Shown: piece after piece, positions 7,489-14,838 of the stretch
Layout: each line of letters opens with the position of its first letter
Position numbering within the stretch: position 1 is the first letter of the stretch
Assembly: GCA_025355805.1 (NCBI GenBank)
Contig: JANXYY010000128.1
Span: forward strand, 1-33,736
Source: Actinomycetes bacterium
GTDB taxonomy: Bacteria; Actinomycetota; Actinomycetes; Nanopelagicales; Nanopelagicaceae
Direction: 5' to 3'
DNA length: 33,736 nt
Notes under the pieces: model-generated
Databases searched by the model: none
Told to the model about the DNA's origin: nothing
The model's input: the letters and a program-made list of their open reading frames with translations, nothing else
Made by a program: the position numbers and the translations under genes

Positions 7489-7647
7489 ATGGCAGAGACC
7501 TACAAAGGCGACGCCTACTGCGTGAAGTGTAAGGAAAAGCGCGATTTCGAAGGCACAGTCGTGGTCTCGGAGTCCGGTCGTCGCATGGCCAAGGGCAAGT
7601 GCTCAGTCTGTGGCACCACGCTTAACCGCATTCTCGGCAAGGCGTAA
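7489..7647 (+). CDS. DUF5679 zinc-ribbon microprotein, 52 residues
   Basis: A short gene with an excellent start: GGAGG 5-6 nt before the ATG at 7489. The product has two CxxC pairs, AYCVKCKEKRDFEG and KCSVCGTTLNRILGKA, typical of DUF5679 proteins, where GRRMAKG precedes the second pair as seen here. The four cysteines should bind one zinc. The family is widespread in actinobacteria and uncharacterised. The gene is followed within 30 nt by a strong intrinsic terminator, and about 150 bp separate it from the upstream peptidase gene, so it may be a single-gene transcript. Confidence 0.9.
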   Translation: MAETYKGDAYCVKCKEKRDFEGTVVVSESGRRMAKGKCSVCGTTLNRILGKA

Positions 7648-7674
7648 GCAAAAAGGATCAAAAAGTTCGAAGGG

Positions 7675-7715
7675 GCCGGCGGAGTGAGTTGATCACTTCG
7701 TCGGCTCTTTAATTT
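7675..7715 (+). terminator. Rho-independent terminator after zinc-ribbon gene
   Basis: GCCGGCGGAGTGA (7675-7687) pairs throughout with TCACTTCGTCGGC (7693-7705), a 13-bp stem with two G-U pairs and a GTTGA loop, followed by TCTTTAATTTTAT. It should end transcription of the zinc-ribbon gene and isolate the ThiF-family gene downstream. Confidence 0.88.
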
Positions 7716-7831
7716 TATGGGGCGAGCCATTCATGGACTCGTAAATACCTACCGCAGCGTCACCTGTCTCCACCGTGACCCTTGTGGTTTAACGCGGCGT
7801 TCCAAGTTGGGTCTCCAACCACGCTGCGCAG

Positions 7832-8839
7832 GTGAATCCAATACAACCCGAAGATCTGCGACTCGCACTCAAAAGCGGGCTCATCTACGTAAAGCGTACC
7901 GACGGTTTCTATGTGGGTCGTCGCGAAAAAAGTCTCCTGTTCAAGGATCCACTGGCGTCAAGTGTGATCCCGCTAATAACGGGCAAATATACGAGCGGCG
8001 AAATCGCGCTACTTCTTAACCAGAGCGCCGGAGCGGTTGAAGTCTGCGAAATAATCGAGCAACTCGATCGAGCCGAGATGCTTGATCACCAAGCACCATC
8101 CAAGAGCGGTAATGAGAACTGGCCAGAACTTCAGTTAATTGCGCATCGGCCAGGCGTAATCGACGGTGGCCGAAAGATGCTGCAAAACCGGGAACGCGCA
8201 CGAATCGATATCTATGGATGCGGGTTGATTGGAGCAAACTTGGCGCGAGTTCTCGCCGCGAGTGGAATCGGAGAACTCCGAGTAATCGATCAGCGGCGGA
8301 TTACGAGTCAACATCTTCCAGTCAGCTCGCTAGAGAGCGTCGGTCTCAACTCTGCAAAATATCTTGAGCACTCCGTGTCTCGTGATTATCCGAAGGTCCT
8401 GTCGCACAAAATTACATCGCCATCGCTAGTGATCGTTACGCGTGCACCCTCGCCGATTGAAATTCTAACTTGGATGAATTTTTCGATTCCACACTTGATG
8501 ATCGAACCCCGAGGCGAGGCAATTGAAATCGGGCCACTTGTAATCCCGGGCAAAACGGCTTGTCTGCGATGTTTGAATCTGGAGCGACTCGATCGAGATC
8601 CAAATTGGTACATCGTGGAGCTTTGCGGACAGCAAGAGCATGAACCGCCAGCTGTTTTCGCGCAATTGGCGGCCGGAATTGGGGCTTTGGCAGCTCTATC
8701 GCTGGTGGATTCACGGAACGAGTCATCCGTTGACTCGGTGGGACCATCCCTGCTTGACACCACGCTTCGGATCGATTCCACTCTGGCGATCTCGGCCGTT
8801 CAGCACCGACGACACCCTCGCTGCGGCTGTGCTTGGTGA
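7832..8839 (+). CDS. ThiF-fold protein related to TOMM cyclodehydratase/partner proteins
   Basis: A 335-residue protein. Residues 1-90 form an N-terminal domain like those preceding the ThiF fold in thiazole/oxazole-modified microcin partner proteins (LKSGLIYVKRTDGFYVGRRE; LLFKDPLASSVIPLITGKYT). A Rossmann-type core follows with YGCGLIGANLARVLAASGIG (128-147) and an acidic end of strand 2 (VID, 151-153). Cys244/Cys247 (CLRC) and Cys331/Cys333 (HPRCGC) form a probable structural zinc site. The standard ATP-binding arginine/lysine set of adenylating E1 enzymes is not obvious, so it may be a non-adenylating relative. Widely kept in this locus in actinobacteria. No YcaO cyclodehydratase or precursor peptide is nearby. 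GTG start with no strong ribosome binding site. Confidence 0.8.
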   Translation: MNPIQPEDLRLALKSGLIYVKRTDGFYVGRREKSLLFKDPLASSVIPLITGKYTSGEIALLLNQSAGAVEVCEIIEQLDRAEMLDHQAPSKSGNENWPELQLIAHRPGVIDGGRKMLQNRERARIDIYGCGLIGANLARVLAASGIGELRVIDQRRITSQHLPVSSLESVGLNSAKYLEHSVSRDYPKVLSHKITSPSLVIVTRAPSPIEILTWMNFSIPHLMIEPRGEAIEIGPLVIPGKTACLRCLNLERLDRDPNWYIVELCGQQEHEPPAVFAQLAAGIGALAALSLVDSRNESSVDSVGPSLLDTTLRIDSTLAISAVQHRRHPRCGCAW

Positions 8840-8847
8840 CCACTGAA

Positions 8848-8903
8848 AATCTCAACGCGGGCAGGTGATCTCCGCGGGTAATCTCAAAGTGCGCGGGCGG
8901 GTG
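8848..8903 (+). repeat. Imperfect direct repeats upstream of the oxidoreductase gene
   Basis: Two copies of AATCTCAA - CGGGC - GGTG occur at 8848-8867 and 8880-8903; the second copy carries a 4-nt longer middle. They fill the first part of the 101-bp gap between the ThiF-family gene and the molybdopterin oxidoreductase gene, ahead of the AAGGAGG ribosome binding site. Tandem copies in a promoter are typical of regulator binding, but the regulator is unknown. Confidence 0.35.
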
Positions 8904-8940
8904 CAGTAGCGTTTAATTGGGCGCTCCAAGGAGGTTTCAG

Positions 8941-11349
8941 ATGCATACACCCACCCCTCATGGCGACGTTGATCCGGTCGATGTCAAGCAGAGTTCCCCC
9001 AAGCGGGTGGCAGCTGGCATCCCCGCAGTCGCGGTCGCGATCGATCGGGCTGTCAAGCAGATGGGTATCACGCGTTCCGTCCAAACCTTGCGCCGGCTAA
9101 ACCAGGCGGACGGCATTGACTGCATGGGCTGTGCGTGGCCGGATCCCGACCCTGGTGAGCGTAGTTTCGCGGAGTTCTGCGAAAACGGCGCCAAGGCGGT
9201 AGCCGAGGAGGCAACCCTGCGTCGGGTTACTCCGGACTTCTTCGCGGAGCACAGTATCGATGATCTCGCGGCTCAGAGTGACTACTGGCTGGGGCAGCAA
9301 GGGCGGATCACGCATCCGATGGTTCGCCTTGAAGGCGCGTCACACTACGTTCCGATCAGTTGGGACGACGCCTTCGCACTGGTTGCCAACGAACTAAATA
9401 GTCTCAGTTCACCCAACGAGGCCGTCTTCTACACCAGCGGAAGGACCTCCAACGAGGCCGCCTTCGTATATCAATTGTTCGTACGCGCTTTCGGAACAAA
9501 CAATCTGCCGGATTGCTCGAATATGTGCCATGAGTCAACCTCGGTGGCCCTCGCGGAAACGATTGGCATCGGTAAGGGCAGCGTAAGTCTTCAGGACGTC
9601 CACGAGGCGGACCTCATTGTTATCGTCGGACAGAATCCAGGCACCAATCATCCACGGATGCTGACCGCGCTTGAGAAAGCGAAAAAGCGTGGGGCGAAAA
9701 TCCTTGCGGTGAACCCACTCCCGGAAGCCGGGCTGTTGGCTTTCCGCAACCCGCAAACCCCTCGCGGTTTGTCCGGGGTGGGCACCCAACTCGCGGACCT
9801 CCACCTGCCGATTCGGAGCAACGGTGATCTGGCCCTATTCCAGGCGATCGGATCCCTGTTGCTTGCTGCGGACAAAGAAGAGCAAGTAGTTGGAAGACCG
9901 GCAACGGTTCTGGACTATGACTTCATCGAGCACTACACCCAAGGTTTCGCCGCCTGGGCAGCACATTTAACCAATCTGGACTGGTCGGCCGTTCTCGAGG
10001 CAACCGGCTTGACGAGGTCACCGATCGACCAGGCTGCTCAAATGTTCATCGCCTCCAAGCGAACGATCGTTTGCTGGGCAATGGGCCTCACTCAGCACCG
10101 CAATGCCGTCTCCACGATAAAAGAGATCGTCAACGTCGTCCTGGCTCAGGGGAACATCGGACGTCCCGGAGCGGGTCTCTGTCCGGTGCGTGGCCACTCA
10201 AACGTGCAAGGCGATCGCACAATGGGGATCTGGGAGAAACTTCCGCAGCACTTTGGTGACGCGCTCCGCGACGAATTCGGCTTCGAACCACCGCGAGAGC
10301 GAGGCCTTGACGTCGTCAATTCAATCCGCGCCCTTCGCGACGGGCAGGCTAGCGTGTTTGTCGGACTCGGCGGAAACTTCGCTGCTGCTACCCCGGACGC
10401 GGAGGTCACCGCCGCCGCACTCCGGTCCGCCCGCCTGACCGTACAAATCTCTACCAAACTCAATAGATCTCACGTTGTCTGCGGACGGACCGCGCTCATT
10501 CTTCCGACTCTCGGTAGAACCGAACGGGACACGCAATCTAGTGGCCAACAGGCCGTTTCGGTGGAAGATTCGATGTCCTCAGTGCACCTCTCGCATGGAC
10601 GCCTTGAGCCTGCCAGTCCGCATTTGCGCTCCGAGGTTTCGATCATTTGTCGGCTCGCGCAGGCGGTCCTGGGCGGAGTGCCGCGCACATCTGGGATTGA
10701 CTGGACGGCGATGGCCGGGGACTACCGGCGGATACGCCAACACATCGCACATGTCGTGCCCGGCTGCGAGGCATACCCGGAAAAGGTTGAACGCCCTGGT
10801 GGCTTCGTGCTTCCTCACCCGCCGCGGGACTCTCGCACCTTCGAGACACCCTCCCGGCGGGCCGAGTTCACGGTCAGTCCACTGAAGGTGCTTCACATTC
10901 CCGAGGGGATGCTGCTCTTGCAGTCGATCCGCAGCCACGACCAATTCAACACCACCATTTATGGACATGACGATCGATATCGAGGGATTAAAGGCGGGCG
11001 GGATGTAGTCCTCGTCAACGCGGACGACATCGCCGATCTCGGCCTTCGCGCAGGGCAATTGGTCGATCTAATCGGTGAAGATGAAGGGTCCGTCCGGGTT
11101 TGCACGGGCTTCCGACTGGTCGCCTACCAAACCCCGCGCGGCTGCGCCGCTGCCTACTACCCCGAGGTCAACGCACTCATTCCGTTGGACTCGACAGCCA
11201 CGGGGAGCAATTGTCCCACCAGCAAGTCCGTAGTGATCCGCCTGGAGCCCTCCCGTCCCGGAAGAACCAGCAGCATCCGCGGTCGCGGAAAACCCGCGCG
11301 TTCAGACGTCGAACATAAGAGCAACGTCGAGCCCCATCATTTGAGTTAA
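8941..11349 (+). CDS. FdhF/YdeP-type molybdopterin oxidoreductase alpha subunit
   Basis: An 802-residue protein from the ATG at 8941, chosen for its AAGGAGG site 7 nt upstream. It belongs to the DMSO-reductase superfamily branch of E. coli YdeP (TIGR01701 type). Seen: Cys61/Cys64 in GIDCMGCAWPDPDPGERSF, WDDAFALVANEL, TSGRTSNEAAFVYQLFVRAF, SNMCHESTSVAL with Cys196 at the likely molybdenum-ligand position, VGQNPGTNHPRM, CPVRGHSNVQGDRTMG, and a C-terminal cofactor-binding domain (VNADDIADLGLRAGQLVDL). The four-cysteine Fe-S motif of true formate dehydrogenases is absent, as in YdeP. Expected cofactor is bis-MGD; electron donor and substrate are unknown. Several 60-base lines reach 70-78% GC, against 45-48% in neighbouring lines, suggesting acquisition. 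It separates the ThiF gene from whiB7. Confidence 0.9.
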   Translation: MHTPTPHGDVDPVDVKQSSPKRVAAGIPAVAVAIDRAVKQMGITRSVQTLRRLNQADGIDCMGCAWPDPDPGERSFAEFCENGAKAVAEEATLRRVTPDFFAEHSIDDLAAQSDYWLGQQGRITHPMVRLEGASHYVPISWDDAFALVANELNSLSSPNEAVFYTSGRTSNEAAFVYQLFVRAFGTNNLPDCSNMCHESTSVALAETIGIGKGSVSLQDVHEADLIVIVGQNPGTNHPRMLTALEKAKKRGAKILAVNPLPEAGLLAFRNPQTPRGLSGVGTQLADLHLPIRSNGDLALFQAIGSLLLAADKEEQVVGRPATVLDYDFIEHYTQGFAAWAAHLTNLDWSAVLEATGLTRSPIDQAAQMFIASKRTIVCWAMGLTQHRNAVSTIKEIVNVVLAQGNIGRPGAGLCPVRGHSNVQGDRTMGIWEKLPQHFGDALRDEFGFEPPRERGLDVVNSIRALRDGQASVFVGLGGNFAAATPDAEVTAAALRSARLTVQISTKLNRSHVVCGRTALILPTLGRTERDTQSSGQQAVSVEDSMSSVHLSHGRLEPASPHLRSEVSIICRLAQAVLGGVPRTSGIDWTAMAGDYRRIRQHIAHVVPGCEAYPEKVERPGGFVLPHPPRDSRTFETPSRRAEFTVSPLKVLHIPEGMLLLQSIRSHDQFNTTIYGHDDRYRGIKGGRDVVLVNADDIADLGLRAGQLVDLIGEDEGSVRVCTGFRLVAYQTPRGCAAAYYPEVNALIPLDSTATGSNCPTSKSVVIRLEPSRPGRTSSIRGRGKPARSDVEHKSNVEPHHLS

Positions 11350-11359
11350 TGGGCCGCAG

Positions 11360-11400
11360 AATTAATTGAGTTGCCCCAACGTTGAAACCCTGGATACCCT
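11360..11400 (+). promoter_or_regulatory. whiB7 promoter with AT-rich upstream site
   Basis: AATTAATT (11360-11367) lies 3 bp before a -35 TTGCCC (11371-11376); a -10 TACCCT follows at 11395-11400 with an 18-bp spacer. In mycobacteria and Streptomyces, WhiB7 binds AT-rich DNA just upstream of the -35 of its own promoter through its AT hook, so this arrangement fits autoregulation. A start near 11407 would give a leader of about 210 nt. Confidence 0.5.
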
Positions 11401-11432
11401 TGCCCAGCAAGATGTCAACCCAAGGAGCGAAT

Positions 11433-11528
11433 GTGACCAAGCGTTATGCCAATCAGGTCTCTGCCCATCAGGCAGTGGCTTTTTCGGCGTTTTGGTATGG
11501 AGCCACCCCGCCCACCCCGGAGTTGTAG
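11433..11528 (+). CDS. whiB7 leader uORF, 31 residues
   Basis: GTG-initiated frame with AAGGAG (11422-11427) 5 nt upstream, encoding a 31-residue peptide that ends AFWYGATPPTPEL-stop. Known whiB7 leader peptides carry a related W-Y-G...PP...EL ending, and translation arrest or slowing on this uORF controls readthrough into whiB7. The stop (11526-11528) lies 23 nt before the attenuator stem. An ATG overlaps the start (ATGTGACC, 11431), which would be an immediate start-stop pair. Within the uORF, CTGCC/GGCAG (11461-11465/11471-11475) followed by T5 could act as a pause hairpin. Confidence 0.78.
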   Translation: MTKRYANQVSAHQAVAFSAFWYGATPPTPEL

Positions 11529-11551
11529 ACGCAAGGCGCGTCAGGGCCCCG

Positions 11552-11588
11552 GGCCGCGGATCACAATGATCCGTGGCCTTTTACTTTT
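11552..11588 (+). terminator. Intrinsic terminator (attenuator) in whiB7 leader
   Basis: GGCCGCGGATCA (11552-11563) pairs with TGATCCGTGGCC (11567-11578): a 12-bp stem with one G-T pair and a 3-nt loop, then TTTTACTTTT. It lies between the uORF and whiB7, so under non-inducing conditions transcription should stop here. CGCG at 11537-11540 could pair with CGCG at 11555-11558 as a competing structure, which is speculative. Confidence 0.85.
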
Positions 11589-11617
11589 AGTTGGGACTTA
11601 TTTCTAAGGAGACGAAG

Positions 11618-11926
11618 ATGAGTGTTGTATTGAGCGAGTTCCTCATCCCCGGCTGGGCCGACGGTGAAGGGGCTCCGGCCGCTCCCGTCGATGGCCAGGA
11701 GCTGCCCTGCCACTTCGTCGACCCCGAGCTCTTTTTCGCCGACACCGCTCAGGAGTTAGAAGAAGCAAAGGCGCTCTGCCAAACCTGCCCGCTACAACGG
11801 GCGTGTCTTGATGGGGCAATCTCCCGGCGCGAACCATTCGGCGTCTGGGGTGGCCAGATCTTCGATGGTGGCCAAATTATTGCAACCAAGCGTTTGCCAG
11901 GAAGACCGCGGATCCAGGCGGCCTAG
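11618..11926 (+). CDS. whiB7: WhiB7 Fe-S transcription factor (antibiotic-stress regulator)
   Basis: A 102-residue WhiB protein from the ATG at 11618, with AAGGAG 6 nt upstream. Four cluster cysteines are Cys31, Cys54, Cys57 and Cys63 (CQTCPLQRAC); GVWGG is at 75-79; and the C-terminal RLPGRPR (92-98) is the AT hook that separates WhiB7 from other WhiB proteins. With the primary sigma factor it activates drug-efflux, ribosome-protection and redox genes after ribosome-targeting antibiotics. The attenuator leader just upstream supports the assignment. It is convergent with uvrD2 with 32 bp between. Confidence 0.96.
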   Translation: MSVVLSEFLIPGWADGEGAPAAPVDGQELPCHFVDPELFFADTAQELEEAKALCQTCPLQRACLDGAISRREPFGVWGGQIFDGGQIIATKRLPGRPRIQAA

Positions 11927-11958
11927 TACCGGGCTTGCCTAGAGCAATCTCAAACGCG

Positions 11959-14004
11959 TCAATAGAGCAGCTCGAGCAGCTCGTTCCCGTAACGAGTCAA
12001 CTTGATCGGCCCAACGCCAGCTATTTTGGCCAACTCATCGAGGGTGCTTGGCCGGAGTTCGGCCATCGCTTGAAGCGTGGCGTCCGTGAATACCGTGTAG
12101 GCGGGGGCATTCGAGGCTTGTGCGGTCAAGGTACGCCAAGCCCGTAATTGATCGAGTACGGCCACGTCCGCCCCTCCTGGACAGTTTGCGCATCTCCCGA
12201 TCTTTCGCTCGCTGGATGTGGATAGTGGTCGCTTGCAGATGCGGCAAGTAGCTGGTCCACGAGCCGGCCCTCGAGTTGACGTGGCGCTCGCTTTGACCAC
12301 TTTATGGCGCAAGGAATCTAGGAAGCGCGAAGCGACCCGGTTACTTCTGCCGCCTGGAGTCCTAGCAAGAGACCAAGTGAAAACTAAATGGCGGCGCGCA
12401 CGAGTGATACCCACATAAAGGAGGCGTCGCTCTTCGTTGATCGCTTCATCGCTGTTGGCCATGGAAATCGGCATGAGGCCCTCACTCAAACCGACGATGA
12501 ATACGGCATCCCATTCAAGTCCTTTAGCCGAGTGCAACGTCGCCAGCGTGACACCATCAAGGGTTGGGGCGTGTTGCGCGCTACGTCGCTCCTCTAATTC
12601 ATCGACGAACGCGCGCAGGGTCAATCTTGGAGTCGCAACGATGAGTTCATCAAAAAGGGCAACGAGCGCGGCAAGTGATTCCCAGCGAGACCGTACCGCG
12701 CCGCCGCCGGGCGGTGGATTCGATAATGACCAACCCGTGCTCTCAAGAACATTCATAACTTCGACACGCACTTCCCCATCTGGGGTCGCTACGGCAGCGC
12801 CTCGCAACAATCTCAGAGCCCCCTTTACCTCAACGCGTTCGAAAAAACGGTCTCCTCCTCTCACTTGATATGGAATCGCGAGTTCGCTCAAACTCTCTTC
12901 AAAAGCCGCCGATTGCGAATTGGTACGGTAGAGAATTGCTATTTCTGAGAGGGCAACCCCGCCGGTAACTAGTTGGCCTATCTGCTGAGCGACGTCCGTA
13001 GCTTCGCCAACTTCATCCTGGTATTCCATGAATTTGGGTTTCGGTCCAGAGTCCGCAATTGAAATGAGTTCCACTTTCCCCGGAGCATTTAACAGAAGGC
13101 GATTTGCAAGATCGACCACCTCGGGCGTCGATCGGTAGTCCCGCACTAAGCGCACGGTTTGACAATCTGGGTATCTAGTTGCGAAGCCGAGCAAGAACGC
13201 TGGGGTGGCACCAGCGAAGGTATATATCGTCTGGCTGGCATCACCCACCACACACAACTCTCGGCGATCTCCAAGCCACAAATCGAGTAATCGTTGTTGC
13301 AGTGGGGATACGTCTTGATACTCGTCGACGATAAATTTGGAGTATTGAGCTTGAACCTGGCGGGCAATATCGTCTCGTTCATTAAGAATGCCAACTGTTA
13401 ACAAAAGTACATCTTCAAAATCGATGTTTCCGCTTTCGCTTTTGATCTCATCGTAATCGGCGTAGATGGCTGCGAATTGCGACAAATCAAAAGGGCCAAT
13501 CAGCGCGCGTTTGGCGGCCGTCGCTGCCGAAACATAATCATCGTGCGCGATCTGACTTACTTTCGACCACTCGATCTCACTTGCCAGATCACGAAGGAGC
13601 GCGCGATCGGTCGAATCGCTTCGACTGAGCGTTTTAGCGATCAAAGCGCTCTTGTTCTGAATTATCGCTGGCATTTGCGATCCAACTGCACTCGGCCAAA
13701 AAAAAGTTAACTGTCGAAGTGCAGCAGCATGAAAAGTTCGCGCTTGCACCCCAGAGACTCCGAGGTCGCGCAATCTGGTGCGCATCTCCCCCGCAGCCCT
13801 GGACGTAAAAGTGAGAGCCAAAGTATTCTGGGGAGACATGATTCCAGCTTGAACGCCGTATGCGATTCGATGAGTAATCGCTCGCGTTTTTCCGGTGCCG
13901 GCTCCAGCTAATACGCAAAGTGGTCCACTCTGACTTGTCGCCACCTGACGCTGCTCTTCATCGAGGCTCGCCAGAATTTGATCAGCGGTGAAGTTCTGAG
14001 CCAT
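11959..14004 (-). CDS. uvrD2: ATP-dependent DNA helicase UvrD2 (SF1, HRDC domain)
   Basis: A 681-residue 3'-5' helicase. Walker A AGAGTGKT (33-40), DEYQD Walker B, VGDASQTIYTFAGA (motif III region), RDYRSTPEVV (motif IV), LHSAKGLEWDAVFIVGL (motif V) and EERRLLYVGITRARRHL (motif VI) are all present. A tetracysteine zinc finger follows (CRICK ... CANC, 13 residues between the pairs) and then a C-terminal HRDC domain ending in LAKIAGVGPIKLTRYGNELLELL. This arrangement is UvrD2, essential in M. tuberculosis. ATG 14004 is preferred over a TTG at 14016. The start overlaps the nudC stop by 23 bp, so it is the last gene of the adnA-adnB-nudC-uvrD2 operon. Confidence 0.95.
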   Translation of the reverse strand: MAQNFTADQILASLDEEQRQVATSQSGPLCVLAGAGTGKTRAITHRIAYGVQAGIMSPQNTLALTFTSRAAGEMRTRLRDLGVSGVQARTFHAAALRQLTFFWPSAVGSQMPAIIQNKSALIAKTLSRSDSTDRALLRDLASEIEWSKVSQIAHDDYVSAATAAKRALIGPFDLSQFAAIYADYDEIKSESGNIDFEDVLLLTVGILNERDDIARQVQAQYSKFIVDEYQDVSPLQQRLLDLWLGDRRELCVVGDASQTIYTFAGATPAFLLGFATRYPDCQTVRLVRDYRSTPEVVDLANRLLLNAPGKVELISIADSGPKPKFMEYQDEVGEATDVAQQIGQLVTGGVALSEIAILYRTNSQSAAFEESLSELAIPYQVRGGDRFFERVEVKGALRLLRGAAVATPDGEVRVEVMNVLESTGWSLSNPPPGGGAVRSRWESLAALVALFDELIVATPRLTLRAFVDELEERRSAQHAPTLDGVTLATLHSAKGLEWDAVFIVGLSEGLMPISMANSDEAINEERRLLYVGITRARRHLVFTWSLARTPGGRSNRVASRFLDSLRHKVVKASATSTRGPARGPATCRICKRPLSTSSERKIGRCANCPGGADVAVLDQLRAWRTLTAQASNAPAYTVFTDATLQAMAELRPSTLDELAKIAGVGPIKLTRYGNELLELLY

Positions 14005-14824
14005 ACCAGTGTTCAATCATTCGACGAGCAATACTTATTCGTGGTGGCAAGAGGACTTCTTCTCGAAGATGGGCCTGATTCAGCTCGGCTTTCGTGAACC
14101 ATCGAATTTCTTCGATTTCCGTGCCGTCCGCTCGCGCCTGGGAAGGGTTTTTAGCAGTGGCTTGGAAAGCGACCATCAGCGATGCCGGAAAGGGCCACGG
14201 CTGCGAACCTAAGTATTGAAGACTTTCCACTTCGACATTGCACTCCTCGAGCACCTCGCGCTGGACGCAGGCCTCAAGTGACTCACCTGGTTCAACGAAT
14301 CCAGCAAATGCGGAAAATCTCTTTGGCGGCCAGACCTGCTGACGTCCAAGCAAGAGGCGTTCATCGCGATCAATTACCAGACAAATAACGGCCGGATCAC
14401 TTCTCGGGTGATGTTCGCTGCCATCTTCAACACAGCGACGTGCCGCTCCGGCCAGGCTCGGTTCAGTTTTCGCACCACAGAGCGGACAGTGCGGATGAGC
14501 GACGTGCCAATTTGTGAGCGCTACTGCATGCGTAGCGATCGCTCGGTCCAAATCCGACCAATTATTTTCGCGGAGGGTCGATGTGGCATCCAGTTTTAAA
14601 TGCTCCGAGTGGTCGGCAAAATATGCGACGTTCAAAGCATCAATACCCAAGAAAAAAAGATTCGTTGAATTAGCCTTGGACTTCCAGCAAAACCGGCCAT
14701 CGTAAACTTGTAGGACCCGGGTGGAGCCACGCGCAAAAAGCGCTTCGAGTGCGCTCCCATCTGAACGCACATGCGAAGCCCGATCAAAGCCAAAATCTAA
14801 CGTAAGTACACCCACACGAGCCAC
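13982..14824 (-). CDS. nudC: NADH/NAD+ diphosphatase NudC
   Basis: A 280-residue NUDIX enzyme expected to hydrolyse NADH/NAD+ to NMN(H) and AMP and to remove NAD caps from RNA. Seen: CPLCGAKTEPSLAGAARRC, a zinc-ribbon whose fourth cysteine is missing (CVED, then SEHHPR, as common in actinobacterial NudC); NUDIX box GFVEPGESLEACVQREVLEE with Asn in place of the usual glycine after EE; and the NADH signature SQPWPFPASLM. GTG start at 14824 with AAGG adjacent. It begins 14 nt after adnB and overlaps uvrD2. The conserved nudC/uvrD2 pairing matches M. tuberculosis Rv3199c-Rv3198c. Confidence 0.95.
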   Translation of the reverse strand: MARVGVLTLDFGFDRASHVRSDGSALEALFARGSTRVLQVYDGRFCWKSKANSTNLFFLGIDALNVAYFADHSEHLKLDATSTLRENNWSDLDRAIATHAVALTNWHVAHPHCPLCGAKTEPSLAGAARRCVEDGSEHHPRSDPAVICLVIDRDERLLLGRQQVWPPKRFSAFAGFVEPGESLEACVQREVLEECNVEVESLQYLGSQPWPFPASLMVAFQATAKNPSQARADGTEIEEIRWFTKAELNQAHLREEVLLPPRISIARRMIEHWYGSELHR

Positions 14825-14838
14825 CTTATAAGTTCAGG

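Noticed and set aside
8941-11349. Formate dehydrogenase alpha subunit
   Set aside because: The four-cysteine Fe-S motif and the formate dehydrogenase-specific layout are absent; CMGCAWPDPDP and NMCHEST fit the YdeP branch.
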